From the NCBI RefSeq assembly GCF_009730915.1, contig NC_052472.1:1860001-1924000 (forward strand): DNA of 64,000 nt, in the 5' to 3' direction. This document shows positions 45,259 to 57,013 of this stretch, in pieces. The position numbers were made by a program, and so were the translations under genes. The first letter of the stretch is position 1, and every line of letters starts with the position of its first letter. Under the pieces are notes generated by a model. It saw only the letters and a program-made list of their open reading frames with translations. It was not told the DNA's origin and made no database searches. The DNA is from Dioscorea cayenensis subsp. rotundata. Taxonomy: Eukaryota > Streptophyta > Magnoliopsida > Dioscoreales > Dioscoreaceae.

Positions 45259-45266
45259 TATTTATA
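45259..45266 (-). promoter_or_regulatory. TATA box of FAX-like gene
   Basis: On the minus strand tataaata lies about 60 bp upstream of the ATG at 45198, followed by a GC- and CT-rich leader (cgtcgtcctcctcctcc). The geometry is that of a plant core promoter. Confidence 0.65.
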
Positions 45267-46783
45267 GACAACCTGAACGTTAATTAAAGCCGTTGATTGT
45301 GCTTTGAGATTCGTGATTTATGATAGTACATATCCCGAGGATTTTAGTACTGGATGGTTCTGTTCCCGCTCAGTGAAAACTAATTTATTTTTATGAATTT
45401 TAAGAGAAAAATAAAATGGGTTCACATGATTCTCAAGTCTCAACTTATGAATTGTACCTCCAAATTTTCACTTACCCCAAAAAATTTTGGTACTCGCTTC
45501 GTGTCACATGTAAAAATAAATAAATAAATAAATTATTTGTTACCTTTAAAAGAACTGTAACTTCTCTCAATTTTACCTTTTTCCTTTTTTAAAAGAACTG
45601 TAACTTTGTTCTTTGTTAAAAAGAACTATAACAAGGGTAAAAATATTTTTTATAAATCTTTTATTAGATTTGAGTTTTAATCAGTATTAATATAATACTT
45701 GTGTAAAGCTCAAATATAACCGTTAATATAATAATATAAAAGGGAGAGAATAATATTTTTCGTATGACAAATAATTTATAAACTATTAATTTTTAGTAAA
45801 AGATAGATTTTAACTGGTGTATGTGTATAAAGATCATTGGTTAAATTAACATGAGCCTTTACCATTTAAAACCAATTTTTGTTAATAAAATTTAATATTT
45901 TTATAAGTGGAAATTGCCACCCTACTAGCTTTGTCAAATTGCTAAAACAAACCATGGTTTGAATCTCAAAAACGCTTTCACTGATTCAGTGATTTTGAAA
46001 CACAAATGCATAGCTTGGCGTTAAGCGGAGTGTATTTAAAATTTTATGACGAAAATGCTATGCACGGGAAGTCGTGCGCTGCCCAGTTTCGGTGGTGTGA
46101 GGAGGAAGTGGGTGGGTTTTTAAGCATTCTGAGATGCTTTGTCTTCTCGACTTCGCGACTCATTTCGACTCGCGTCTCCGACTCTTCTCTTCCAGGCACT
46201 CTTCCACTTTCCACGGGCGTCTCGAAGAAGAAGTCTACGTCAGTATTCGGCGTTTTCGATCAGCTGCGGTCTAAGGTATTCATTATGGTTTTTGTTAGCT
46301 CATTACATTACGAAGAGACATTTTTGGGTTTTGGTTTGTGATTTTTGTTTTTGTTGGAAGACATTGAAGAGCTTCGAGGGGATTAATCGATTTGAGGGTT
46401 TTGTTAGTCTGCGGGGAGATGTCTCGGCTAGGGTTTTTGTTTTTGTTTTACATTTCGTCTATGTATCTGATCGAAATGGTTTTCAGATTGTTGTACTTTG
46501 TGTAATGTTTATAATCTACGTTCTACGATTAGGTTGATATGGTTGCGAGTTGTAAAAATGGGGTCTCGGTTTAAAGCAGATGAGACTTTTCTGGTTTAAG
46601 TTAGTTAGATCTCCAGTTTAATTATTTGTATCTACGTTTTAATAGTATCGTCCTTTGCTTAAAAATGATATCGGTGTTTAGGCTGAGTGTTTCTGGATTT
46701 TAACAAATTACATTTCCAGCAACAGATGTGTCTATTATTATCGCGAGGCTTGTGATTATGGCGGTCGATCTAGTTAATGGGCG

Positions 46784-47610
46784 ATGCTACTTGTGCAGGT
46801 AGTGGAGGCCGTGGTGAATTTGAAAGTTCGCATGATCCCTCGACAGCTGGGGAGATCATCCAGAGGACACAGATTCGCGGCATTTCTTGAGTTGGGCATT
46901 TGTATACCAAGGCGGGCCCTTCTTGACTCTACATTTGCGAGAGATCGATACTCGCGCCCAATAAATTCGGGATCGGGAAAGCATCGCGACTTTCGGACAT
47001 GAAGATGTGGCGATCGTTCTTGGCACTGCGTTGCGATGGGGAGAGGCGATCGTGTTTGAGAAGAAGAAAACACGCAGTCGACTTCGAGAGAGGTATTTGC
47101 TCGAAGGCGTCGACGAGACCGCGGAGACTCCATCGGGGAGCGCTCTTGACGACTCTCGTTGGGACGGAGGGAGAGAGGAGAATTTTGCCAAACTCGCGAT
47201 GGTGTACTCTCACAGGTGCAATCCTCTTCCCAAATACCTCGCCTTTCGGTTCCTAAGCTGGATGCGTTGATTATGTCGATGATCTCACGGAATGGGCGCT
47301 GCGCGTAGGGCTGGCCATGACGCGCAAGTGGCTTATGGAGGACGTACCTGGCCAGCTGCAGAGTCCTGATCTAGATCTTGGCGGGGAAGAAGACCAACCA
47401 CCGGGTATGTTAAGGGTTGCGGTGGCGCTTAACATGCTGGTTTCTGGTGGCCGGAGCCGGAAGAAGTCCAGTTTTGCGAGATCCCAAGGATCTTTGTGCT
47501 ACGGTGAAAATACTTACAGGAAGCCAGCGGCGATAGGAGGCGAGTTTGTCGTCTCGAAGGGAAAAGAGGTAATAATTCAAAAAGTATTTTGTTTAGCTGT
47601 AAGGCGTTAA
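46784..47610 (+). pseudogene. MULE-associated (aminotransferase-like type) domain, broken
   Basis: The reading changes frame several times but keeps a recognisable order: FLELGICIPRRALLDSTFARD (about 46880-46945), VAIVLGTALRWGEAIVFEKKK (about 47007-47075), ENFAKLAMVYSH (about 47179-47215), RKWLMEDVPGQLQ (about 47321-47360) and LCYGENTYRKPA (about 47495-47530). This pattern is found upstream of the Ulp1 domain in plant MULE-encoded proteins. The domain's function is not known. Sizes of the indels between blocks are mostly one base. Confidence 0.65.
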
Positions 47611-49441
47611 CGTTTAACCATATCATTCTGCAGTTTAACTTTATTCATCTATCGTTTAAAATTATAACTTCTAGATTTAACTTTGTTCGACTACTAGTTT
47701 TAAACTTTTAGTTTAATGTTTAATTTGTTTGTTCTTGTTTAACACAATAGGTTATAACGTTTAAATATCTGAGTTACGTATGTAAATATAGTTTTAATTG
47801 TTTAAACTAAAACTAATTTCGCTAAGATTGTTTGCTTTACACTGCTAGTTTCTGAGGTGGTTCCGGCGAATCTTGATGAAAGAAGTATTTGTTGAGACTG
47901 ATAGTCGGTCGGATGCTATTGCTCTGACACAGCTTGCTCGAAAGCGAGATGAGGAGAGCTGACCTCTTTCGCCTTTCGCTGGGCCAGCGCAGTTCTCACT
48001 TCGGTCAAAAGCGCATTCGTCAGGGCGGAGAGCCCTCACCGCCCCTGGGCCGTGGCTTCCCGGCCAGTGTCGGCCCAGCGAGCGTGGCGGCTCCACTGGC
48101 AGCTGGCGAGAGTTTCCTTCTGCAACTCTCGTGCGAGGGCTTGCGGATTTTGATGGCCAGAGTTCCCTCGGCATGCCGCTCGGGTGGAGGCGATTGGAAG
48201 GCCCGGTCGCGATCCTGATCATGCGCCTTCCCTTCAAACAAATGGGCTACGGGACGAATCTGCCGTCGGGAGTTCGGCGAGCGAGGACATCGTCGGGGTG
48301 GCCCTTGAGCGACCTCGTTCGAAGAAGCTTGCGAAAAGAGGAAAACAATAATGCCTCCAGTCTCCACTTTGCGTCTTGGTGACGATGAAATAATAGCGGC
48401 ACCATCGGCGGCACGCCATCGGCGGCGATGTTGTTAGCGTTGATGACAGTACCCATCCAGCGGTGGAGGAGTTGAAGATAGGCGGCGAGTTCTGCGCGGT
48501 GGAAAGATCGTCGACTACAGTTGTTGGCGACATCATGCATCTGAGTGGGCAAACGTGGCGTGACGGTCGCGGCGTCAAAGATGGACCGTCGATCCATGAA
48601 GAAGAACAACCCGAGACAACGTTGTGTCTCCCGTTGATCTTTCTCTGCTGAGTGGAACTCCGCGGTTGAGGAAGGTCGTTGAGTCTATCCTCAGCGAGTG
48701 GGATCCGCAGTGGAACGAGCGGTGGCCGTGTTGCGCGTCGGCGGAACCGCGATCCACGAGACAAGAAGCATGTAAAGAAGTGTCTCCGGGATTGATCTTT
48801 AGCAGGTCGTTGCCCCCGTTAAAGGAAGCCCCGATAAAAAGTAGAAGAACTTGAGAAAGTCTTCGTTCAGAAGAAAAATCACGTTAGTGATCCAGCCTCG
48901 ATAAGTAGGCGGCGGGGTTGATAAGGATCTTCCTCAAGCGCCCTATGGACAAAGATAAGTTTGAAGTTTTTATGATATTGTTTTAAAAATTTGTTTTTAG
49001 TTACCATTTAAGTAGGAGCGTTAGCGTTTAAAATTCTGAGATAACATTTAACTTATAAGTGATACCCTTTAAATATTCACGATTCTGGTTTAACCATTCG
49101 ATATAGAATTTAAAGTTTATACTTTAACGTTTAATTTTATACTTACAACATTGTTTACATTTCTTTGTTCAGATTCGACCACGGCATTTTCATCGTGTGG
49201 AAGAATGACTACTGTCACGGCTCCCACGGGCGATCTATTCGACGCTGCTCGGGGAAGGAGATAGTCGCGAGGCGATGTGATGGGCCAGCGTTCGTATGTA
49301 TCTTGCTGAGGCGATGGCGTGAGTGCCATGCTCGTTATAAAGGCGGCGCGCCTCCGTCAGCGCGACTGGCGCTTGTTACATGTCGAAGCGAGGCGACGGC
49401 ACGCATGAATCCGCGATGGCTATGATTGGAGATGCGGCGAC

Positions 49442-49830
49442 TTGCATGAAGTGGACATCGTCATCCTCCCGATAATTATGAGTGGCGCGGCTGTACATAT
49501 AGTCGTCCTCGACAATGAAAAACAAGAATCTGGGCATTATTCTTCATGCGCGAAAAGCGAAGAATCTGATAAAAGCACGCTAGAAATGGTAAGTGCTTTA
49601 ATAATTTGTGTTTGTGTAATAGTGTTAGGTAAAATAATCGGCATTCTAATATGAACTTGCTATATCTCAGCAGTGAACCTATTAGACGTACGTATCGACA
49701 TGGAGTTGGGTGAGTCGGTGACCCGTCAAAAGTGCACCTTCGTTCGCGACACTGAAGCCCCACGGCCGAGAAAAAGGAAGTGTTACTGCGGCGTCTATGT
49801 CATGAGGTTTATCGGCGATTACTCACGGTG
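49442..49830 (+). pseudogene. Ulp1-like SUMO protease (C48) domain of MULE
   Basis: The catalytic His region is VDIVILPIIMSGAAVHIVVL with the His codon at 49496-49498, followed by the Asp (codon 49511-49513) in VVLDNEKQE. An intron-like AT-rich stretch follows (about 49590-49680). Then comes the Cys region KCYCGVYVMRFIGDYS, catalytic Cys codon 49787-49789. The residue before the catalytic Cys is Tyr where the family usually has Asp, and the Trp that normally precedes the catalytic His is not there. So the protease, even if expressed, may be inactive. Ulp1-type proteases remove SUMO from proteins in the nucleus; why MULEs carry them is not known. Confidence 0.75.
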
Positions 49831-51880
49831 AGAAGCTACGGTCTGCAGCGGTGGCGTCCCATGATCTGCGATTAAGGTATGTTTCACGCATACTTAGGGA
49901 GGGAGGCGGTGGCATCAGCGACGGAGGAGTCTTCGCTAGCGGGTTCTTAGTCGTTCTTTCTATGTTTGTATACGATTCTTTCTTTAATAATCCAGTTCGA
50001 TTGTTTAACATACACTTTCGGTGTTTAAGTATATGATTCGTTGTGTAAATATCAATGTAATTGTTTAAACTCCGTTTCTTTGTGTAAAAAGCGAACGAGG
50101 AGGAATGTCACATAGCGGGGTCGTGAGTCGTTGTATGGAGTGTAATAGTTTCAGAATGTAAACGGGTTTAAAATTGATTCATTTTGGAAAAGAAACATGA
50201 CAAATTTTGTCGATGTAAATGTACATGTATCTAAATTCAATTAAATTCATTACATTTCGTTTTGAGGGTTACGTTCTTGTTGGATGATATTGTAGTCACA
50301 TCGAGATACGTTGCTCGGGTAGGGATTACATTTCGTTTCATTTTTCATTATCGGCTAATATCAACATTCATTTTAAGCGTATAATGATAACTTTTTGCCT
50401 TGTAACTTTCGTTTTCTCTGTTTAAGTTTAGGTTTCTACTGTTTAAATTTAATATTTTTACATTTTAAAAAATATCCTTATTATTTAATAATATCAATGT
50501 AATTACAACAAAAATATACTTAATATTTTACATTTAAAATATCATATTATAATAATCTCTTATAGAGTGTAATGTAATGTTCCGATTTTTATGTGCGGCC
50601 AGGGAGTGGAAGCGGCTTGGGGGACACGGCGTGTAGTAGTGCAGCAGGGGAACGCTAGCACCATCCCGTTGTACATTTAAGCGGATACAAATTTATTTTA
50701 AGCGATAAAAATAGCGAGTTAAGCAGAGAATAAAAATATTTAAAAGCGTAAAGAGATATATTTAAATATAAAGTTCGATATTTAAACAATAATAGAAGTA
50801 TATACGCATGCCTAGATCGACAGCTAGATTCATTCCACGATCTGCGATTGTGACACGAAAGCGTGGCGATGGCTACAGACGCAACCTGCGGACCTCGGAC
50901 GCTACGACTCGATCCTCTTTAGTCTAGAGACACCGAGGTTGCCTGCTATCGTCGCGGGCGATCATAAGCCAGCGGTTCGCGATTTTTCATCCATCGACTG
51001 TCGTTGCTCCGTTATAGAATATGAGCTTCCTTATACGCCATTTTTGAAGTCGGAAGCTTCCTTCGCGGTCGCTGGGTGTTTTCTCGATTCTTGATGATTT
51101 GAAGTCGAAAATTCCTTTTTGATTACCAAAAAATTCCTAAGTGCGTCTACGAATATGTTCGACACCTTCAAAACATTGTCCATATCCAGCAGCCCGACAC
51201 TTGACTTGATCCGGATGAGGAAGGAAGGCGTACCACGCCTCGGGGCTACGCCGTGATGTGGAGCAGGCTGGCGGATTTGAGATTCCTGCCATTGACACTG
51301 GTTTAAGCGACACGATCAATATTTAAGCGAGACACAAAATATTTAAGCGATAAACATAAATCTTAAGCGTGAGACATTAGCAGCGACCGCGGAAATATCG
51401 AGACCCCATCGCTCGCATATTTCGAGTTTCTGACAAGTTTAAGTCGGTAGCCGTGAACATTAGCTACTCAGTCCCTCCCGTTGTATCTATGATAGCACAA
51501 AAACTCTCCGTAATTTAATCGGAAGAGCTAAAAATTGAGATACAGCAAATGAGAAGAAAGAAAAAGAAGAAGAAGAAGAAGAAGAAAGAACAAGAACAAG
51601 AACAAGAAGAACAAGATATGAGTCTTCTAAAACTTTGTTTGAGAAAAAAGCAAGCGAGGCATTGAAAAACTATCATAAAGAAAGTTATGATTAGGCCAAT
51701 TTTCACCTGACAAGGGCAAAGAATTTCATATCTCGTGGACCCACTAACTTACCAGTGAGGGTTAAAAAGGAATGTAAAAATATAACGGAGGTTTGTCAGG
51801 GTGTCTGCAAAAGTTGGAGGGGTTTTGGGAAGATTTTGAAAAATTACGATGGGTGAAACAATAATTTTCCCTTTTTATAA

Positions 51881-52029
51881 TGATCAAATCTAAAATGCAG
51901 CTGGGAGGTTCGAGTTGTTTACGAGCGCGAGGAATGGAAGCTTTCTTCAGCGCAATTGAAGGCAACGCTGAATAGTGCATGGAGAATTACAAGTACTGCA
52001 AAACCATTTGATTGATTTGAACAATAACT
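51881..52029. other. Short intergenic segment
   Basis: Only 150 bp separate the MULE from the FAR1-like pseudogene. Nothing identifiable. Confidence 0.6.
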
Positions 52030-52640
52030 AGTTTTCTTTAGGTTGTTTTCCATTGATTGAATTTCAGTTCTTCATAAATACCTCGATACAAAGAAATCAG
52101 TATGGTCTGTTTATGAACTCAGATTATTTGCCTTTCTCCATTATTTTTCTTCTTAGTTGTTTATGATATCTTTTCTCCAACGTGGTAAAATATCTGTGAG
52201 GTGGAAGCTCTTTGATGTTCTTCTCAATGAAAACCTTACATATATGTCTACAAATAATTCCTCTGAACTCAAATAAGCGTCATGTGCATTTAATGTCAAA
52301 TCTTGACTTCATTCGATAGACATTGAATACAACTTGTTTTCTAAGTCTACCTTCTTTTCCTCACGAAAAATGTTTGTATCTTGAAATGTACGTCTTGTGC
52401 CCATCTAAATTGATAAGTTCAAGATTGCAATATAGCATTTCTTTCAATTCATCTTAAAACAACTTAAAATTTTCATTTGTGTAAGCTTCTAATAATTGCT
52501 TTTCAAAATGACAATCGGTTAGCATATGAAAGTTTGTGTTAAAAGAAGCAAAATCAGTTTTGTTTCTTTTTGATCTACATCTTACTGTCATTGTCATGTT
52601 GCTCCACAAATTGCTTTTAAAGATGTTGTACCAACATAGG
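52030..52640 (-). pseudogene. FAR1/FRS-like protein fragment
   Basis: Read from 52600 leftward the frame gives TDFASFNTNFHMLTDCHFEK, ELKEMLYCNLELINLDG, RLRKQVVFNVYRMKSRFDI and then RLFEFRGIICRHICKVFIEK, followed one frame over by DILPRWRKDI. The FEFRGIICRH and ILPRWRKD motifs mark the zinc-binding SWIM end of FAR1-related proteins, which descend from MULE transposases. At least three in-frame stops (TAA, TGA, TGA) and one frameshift are present. The N-terminal side is cut at 52640, where an LTR begins; whether it continued in what is now the gap is not known. It could be host-derived or a MULE transposase remnant. Confidence 0.75.
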
Positions 52641-53942
52641 TGACAGAGATTCCTTGCCTTATATCACGCCAGAGTGCGGGCTTGTCGAGTAATAATCCGG
52701 GTGGCGTCGAATCCACCCGAGGGGTAGGGGTGAAAATACTTAATTTGCTTCTTAGCTATGTGGAAGATCAATAGTGATTAGTGTGAAATTGATTCGATTC
52801 TCAACAATAAAAAGCAACAAGTGAGAGAGAGCAAGAATAAAGAGAGGGTAAGGCAATCGATAAAGATGGGAGTGCCGGATGATGCTCGCCTGGGATAATC
52901 ATTTCAAGTCTGCAAGAACTCTCTATTATACTTCTAATCGATGCCATGGTGAGTCGTGGAAATCACTCATACATAGTCCCAAATCTAAGGTCAGACTATG
53001 CCTAACTCTATACATGTCCCGGGAGGAGAAATCGAGCAATCTCAACACCTCACACTGCATAGAGTTGCATGATGAGCTCTAGGGATTCCAAGTGATAAAT
53101 CTCTTCCTAAAAATAGACCTAACCCTTTGGTCGAGGCCGAAAGGTCCTGCCTACAATTAAGCCCTAGATACTAAGATCCTCTCAGCGCTTCCACTCCATT
53201 GCCGCAGCGCCGCTGGGCCCCGGCGGAGGTTCATCCCTTAGACCACTCACTCTGGCAGCATGAAAGAACTCGAGAGCGGAGGTAAAATCTATCCGCCCGG
53301 AGGAGAGCAGCTCTGTGCCTCTCGACTCGGCCTCTCGACCCCTCTCCAGATCTAGCTTTGTCTAAGCAGCTCATGGTGTGTCACTCGCTCACAAGGTTAC
53401 CAACAAGAACTCTCAACCCCTAGTGTCACTCTGGAAATGTTCATACGATTAAGCATTGAGGTTGGAACTCACAATAAACATCGATTTATTGAAAGCATAA
53501 TAAAAAGTTCAATGGAGAATGGATACCTCACCAGGTTCAGCGATCGATCGAGCACCCACTGGGGTTTAGCTCTCCCATGGAGCGAGTACAATCCAAAGAA
53601 ATCGAAGATGTAGCTAGTGAGATCCGCAAAGAAACTCGATGAGTCGTGCTCGGTGGTCTTGTGGAGGAGTCCTCTGCTAAGCGTCCGTCCAAGGAGTTCT
53701 TTTCGTTGGGGTATAGGATGCGCCCTGGGTCTGAGCTCCCTACCAGCCTTCTTCCTAATGGAATCACGATCGCCGGGCGTGGAGACTTCTCCAGACCTTG
53801 ACCAATACTCGAAACCCTAGCGGAAGCCCTCTCTAGCAAGTTGGGGAAAAGATGGAGAAAAAGAATCACGAAATCGAGATGAAATCGGCTTTAAATAGAA
53901 ATTTTGGAATCGACTACGGGCATGTAGCAATGCAGCAACTAT
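52641..53942 (-). mobile_element. LTR of family B/C, copy 3, minus strand, into gap
   Basis: On the minus strand its 3' end (TGACA read on plus at 52641) and the following 1.3 kb match the end of the LTRs at 10709-12583 and 18933-20758, including cgattgcctt and the cttttgctctc-like part near 52830-52870. No primer site lies beyond 52641, so it is a 3' LTR or a solo LTR. It is much more diverged than copies 1 and 2 and contains extra GC-rich segments near 53200-53300. The rest is in the gap. Confidence 0.82.
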
Positions 53943-54942
53943 NNNNNNNNNNNNNNNNNNNNNNNNNNNNNNNNNNNNNNNNNNNNNNNNNNNNNNNNNN
54001 NNNNNNNNNNNNNNNNNNNNNNNNNNNNNNNNNNNNNNNNNNNNNNNNNNNNNNNNNNNNNNNNNNNNNNNNNNNNNNNNNNNNNNNNNNNNNNNNNNNN
54101 NNNNNNNNNNNNNNNNNNNNNNNNNNNNNNNNNNNNNNNNNNNNNNNNNNNNNNNNNNNNNNNNNNNNNNNNNNNNNNNNNNNNNNNNNNNNNNNNNNNN
54201 NNNNNNNNNNNNNNNNNNNNNNNNNNNNNNNNNNNNNNNNNNNNNNNNNNNNNNNNNNNNNNNNNNNNNNNNNNNNNNNNNNNNNNNNNNNNNNNNNNNN
54301 NNNNNNNNNNNNNNNNNNNNNNNNNNNNNNNNNNNNNNNNNNNNNNNNNNNNNNNNNNNNNNNNNNNNNNNNNNNNNNNNNNNNNNNNNNNNNNNNNNNN
54401 NNNNNNNNNNNNNNNNNNNNNNNNNNNNNNNNNNNNNNNNNNNNNNNNNNNNNNNNNNNNNNNNNNNNNNNNNNNNNNNNNNNNNNNNNNNNNNNNNNNN
54501 NNNNNNNNNNNNNNNNNNNNNNNNNNNNNNNNNNNNNNNNNNNNNNNNNNNNNNNNNNNNNNNNNNNNNNNNNNNNNNNNNNNNNNNNNNNNNNNNNNNN
54601 NNNNNNNNNNNNNNNNNNNNNNNNNNNNNNNNNNNNNNNNNNNNNNNNNNNNNNNNNNNNNNNNNNNNNNNNNNNNNNNNNNNNNNNNNNNNNNNNNNNN
54701 NNNNNNNNNNNNNNNNNNNNNNNNNNNNNNNNNNNNNNNNNNNNNNNNNNNNNNNNNNNNNNNNNNNNNNNNNNNNNNNNNNNNNNNNNNNNNNNNNNNN
54801 NNNNNNNNNNNNNNNNNNNNNNNNNNNNNNNNNNNNNNNNNNNNNNNNNNNNNNNNNNNNNNNNNNNNNNNNNNNNNNNNNNNNNNNNNNNNNNNNNNNN
54901 NNNNNNNNNNNNNNNNNNNNNNNNNNNNNNNNNNNNNNNNNN
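53943..54942. other. Assembly gap, 1,000 N
   Basis: Exactly 1,000 undetermined bases. One side is an LTR, the other a Helitron Rep domain, so the gap is most likely collapsed repeat. Confidence 0.99.
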
Positions 54943-55675
54943 GCATCTTCCATCCACCATACATGGAGAATCTTTTCTTAAACTGCCGCATGGACAGTGC
55001 ATCATCAAATTTTTAACAGTAGTATAGTAATTTGGATCACTTGCTTTATCAGGAATTTTAGCAAAAATGATCTTGTCAATATCTTCACTTGTTGGAAACT
55101 TGTTTTCTTGATATAAAAAAAGCAGTATGTGTGCATGTGGCAACCCACGCTTTTGGAACTCAACAATGTATATTACTACAAGTCTACAATAACAATTTTT
55201 GAGATTAGATTTATAATAACCAATATATTAATTAGATAATTTAATTTATAAAATATTTTCATTAGACAAATATAAATATTACCTGCTTTGGCTCTTTCTA
55301 AAATCTTGTTTTGTTTGAGATCTTTTATCAAATGATTTATCTTGAGCTTGAATATTCTACAAAGTATGTCTGGTCGATCCTTAGGGTTTAAACCTCTATT
55401 TTCTACAAAATGCACGACCTCTGGCCATTTTGGATTACATATAAATGTAATGAAAAGATTGGGGTATCCCGCCCACTTACATATCGTCATTGCATCTTGA
55501 AAATTTTGGATCATATACCGGGCCCCACCTGTGAATGAAGACGGTATAATCACACGTTTTCCTTGTGAAGAAGGTTTGTTTCTCCTCTCAAGATTGCTTA
55601 TATCAAACCCGTATACATCTCAAATCTTAAATCCTTTTGATGAGTACGTATACATGATAGACATGAGGATTCAAC
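54943..55675 (-). pseudogene. Helitron Rep (Helitron_like_N) fragment
   Basis: The first exon (to 55283) has VIIPSSFTGGARYMIQNFQD, then NLFITFICNPKWPEV and LKINHLIKDL. A 107-bp intron (55176-55282, GT...AG) is followed by VIYIVEFQKRGLPHAHILLF (to about 55090) and MMHCPCGSLRKDSPCMVDGR at the gap edge. HAH in LPHAHILL is the metal-binding motif of the Rep rolling-circle nuclease. The catalytic Tyr pair and the helicase would lie in the gap. The Met used by a simple ORF search is a GTG codon; upstream codons continue the reading (DVYGFDISNLERR) to a stop at 55620-55622, so the start is lost. Confidence 0.82.
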
Positions 55676-56253
55676 CATTGTATAAGCATCAACTAAAAAT
55701 TGTTGGAACAACTTTCTTAAAAATAAGATGTTTGGTGACTCATGCTCTCTCAACATAAAACATCTTGTACAAGATTTTATTCAAATCATGCTAAAATGAT
55801 ACTTAAACCTTTGGATTTATCTAAACTTGACTAACATGCTCATATAATTAACATAAATGGTTCTCAACAGTTAATCATGCGTAGTGCCATTATATCATAA
55901 CAAATTCATTCCCCCTATGCACCATGATTCTAGGAGATGCACACAAATGTCACTTTACAAAGATCTTGACTCTAATGTTTGGCTATGTCAACACATATTT
56001 TTATGTGGATAAAGTCCATCCTCTTTCCATTTGTTGAATGAATTTCACATTTGTTTGGGTTAAAAAACAAAGTATGATAATACAATTAAAAAAAAATAAA
56101 AAAGAGAATGAACCAAGATATCTAACATACTCTTTACTTGCCATTACACACAATTTCCAACTAAAATATTCCGATTTAATGATGTTGGGATTTAAGCTTC
56201 TCAATAGAAAGTATAAGTCAAGAGAAATTACCAAAGTTTTCAGTGTCACTTAC
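55676..56253. other. AT-rich segment, nothing identified
   Basis: Between the Helitron fragment and the candidate exon there is no recognisable coding or repeat structure. Confidence 0.6.
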
Positions 56254-56300
56254 CTCGCGTTGCCATTGGAGTGTAGAAGTGTCACAGGGTCAGAAGCCAT
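56254..56300 (-). CDS. Candidate first exon with consensus donor
   Basis: ATG at 56300 gives MASDPVTLLHSNGNA and ends at gag|gtaagtg, a strong plant donor. The codon composition is protein-like, but no following exon could be identified before the Helitron fragment. It lies 12 bp inside the border of the large inverted repeat at 56313. It could be a fragment of a captured gene. Confidence 0.3.
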
Positions 56301-56312
56301 TTTTAAAAATTG

Positions 56313-56741
56313 CTAATTGTTTGTCTTATTTGATTTAGATATCTAATAATAATATATTAGTATATATATACATTCACATATATATAACATATTCAATATT
56401 CATTTTTTACTCTAATATATAAACAACAATTTCAATCCATATTTGCACTATGTATTTGTGAATAATTCTATTCACATCTCTTTTAAATTTTTTTTTTTTT
56501 AAAACATTGCATTAAAATATTAGCATGGATGACTTGTCTAAGAATGAAGCACGGAAATGAAAAATAATGATCATGTCTCAAAAGCGTCAAAAATTGCATT
56601 GTCCATCTCAAGGTTAGTTTATTCTTTTAATTATTTCCTTATTGTGTAAATAAGACATATTCAAAAAATATTATACACCAGAAAGCTACATTCTTTTTTC
56701 AATTATTTTTTATTGTATAAATAAAATTCAATATATGAAAA
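56313..56741 (+). repeat. Left copy of a 400-430-bp inverted repeat
   Basis: ctaattgtttgtcttatttg begins this copy; the reverse complement of the whole stretch is found at 60943-61340 with many small indels. Phrases such as aatattagcatggatgactt (left) and aagtcaaccatgctaatatt (right) show the match. Confidence 0.85.
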
Positions 56742-56757
56742 AGCATATATATATATG

Positions 56758-57013
56758 AGGACCCATCATCTAGGGGCGTCCCTAGATTTCAAATCTAGGG
56801 ATGTCCATAATAGCCATCGGATGGTAATCTGACGGCTCTTATCCTTATAAACAGTAGAAACCGCGTTCTACAGTGTTGTACAGTGATCATGAACAGTAAA
56901 AAAGTGTACAATGTTTATATAGACAATCAACCATTGGATGATGATCCAACGGCTAAGATTTAAAACGACCCTAGATTTCAAATCTAGGGACTTACCTAGA
57001 TGATCTTTTTCCT
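56758..57013. mobile_element. MITE with about 43-bp terminal inverted repeats
   Basis: Left end aggacccatcatctaggggc and right end (read inward) aggaaaaagatcatctaggt are inverted repeats, both followed by the palindrome ccctagatttcaaatctagg(g). It sits in an AT repeat, so the target duplication cannot be read with certainty. A decayed relative lies at 40098-40330. Confidence 0.8.

Larger units (their letters stand above)
45907..51871. mobile_element. Ulp1-type MULE (Kaonashi-like), 9-bp target duplication
   Basis: The nonamer tttttataa flanks the 5,965-bp segment exactly (45898-45906 and 51872-51880). The ends are gtggaaattgcca and, read inward, gggaaaattattg. The right end resembles that of the smaller MULE at 34634-37091. 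On the plus strand it contains a plant MULE-associated domain (46784-47610) and a Ulp1-type cysteine protease (about 49442-49830), but no MuDR transposase, which is the make-up of Ulp1-carrying MULEs. It is rich in GTTTAA motifs. A GA-rich simple repeat lies near 51555-51615. Frames are heavily broken. Confidence 0.88.

Noticed and set aside
45035..45271. Minus-strand 78-codon frame starting upstream of the FAX-like ATG.
   Set aside because: It covers the TATA region and 5' leader. Its frame does coincide with the downstream TMEM14 part but is closed by a TGA at 45035-45037, so it is not the N-terminus unless the sequence is wrong there.
53817..55143. Frames of 350-409 codons across gap 2.
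   Set aside because: Almost all residues are unknown bases; only the Helitron part at the right edge has motifs.
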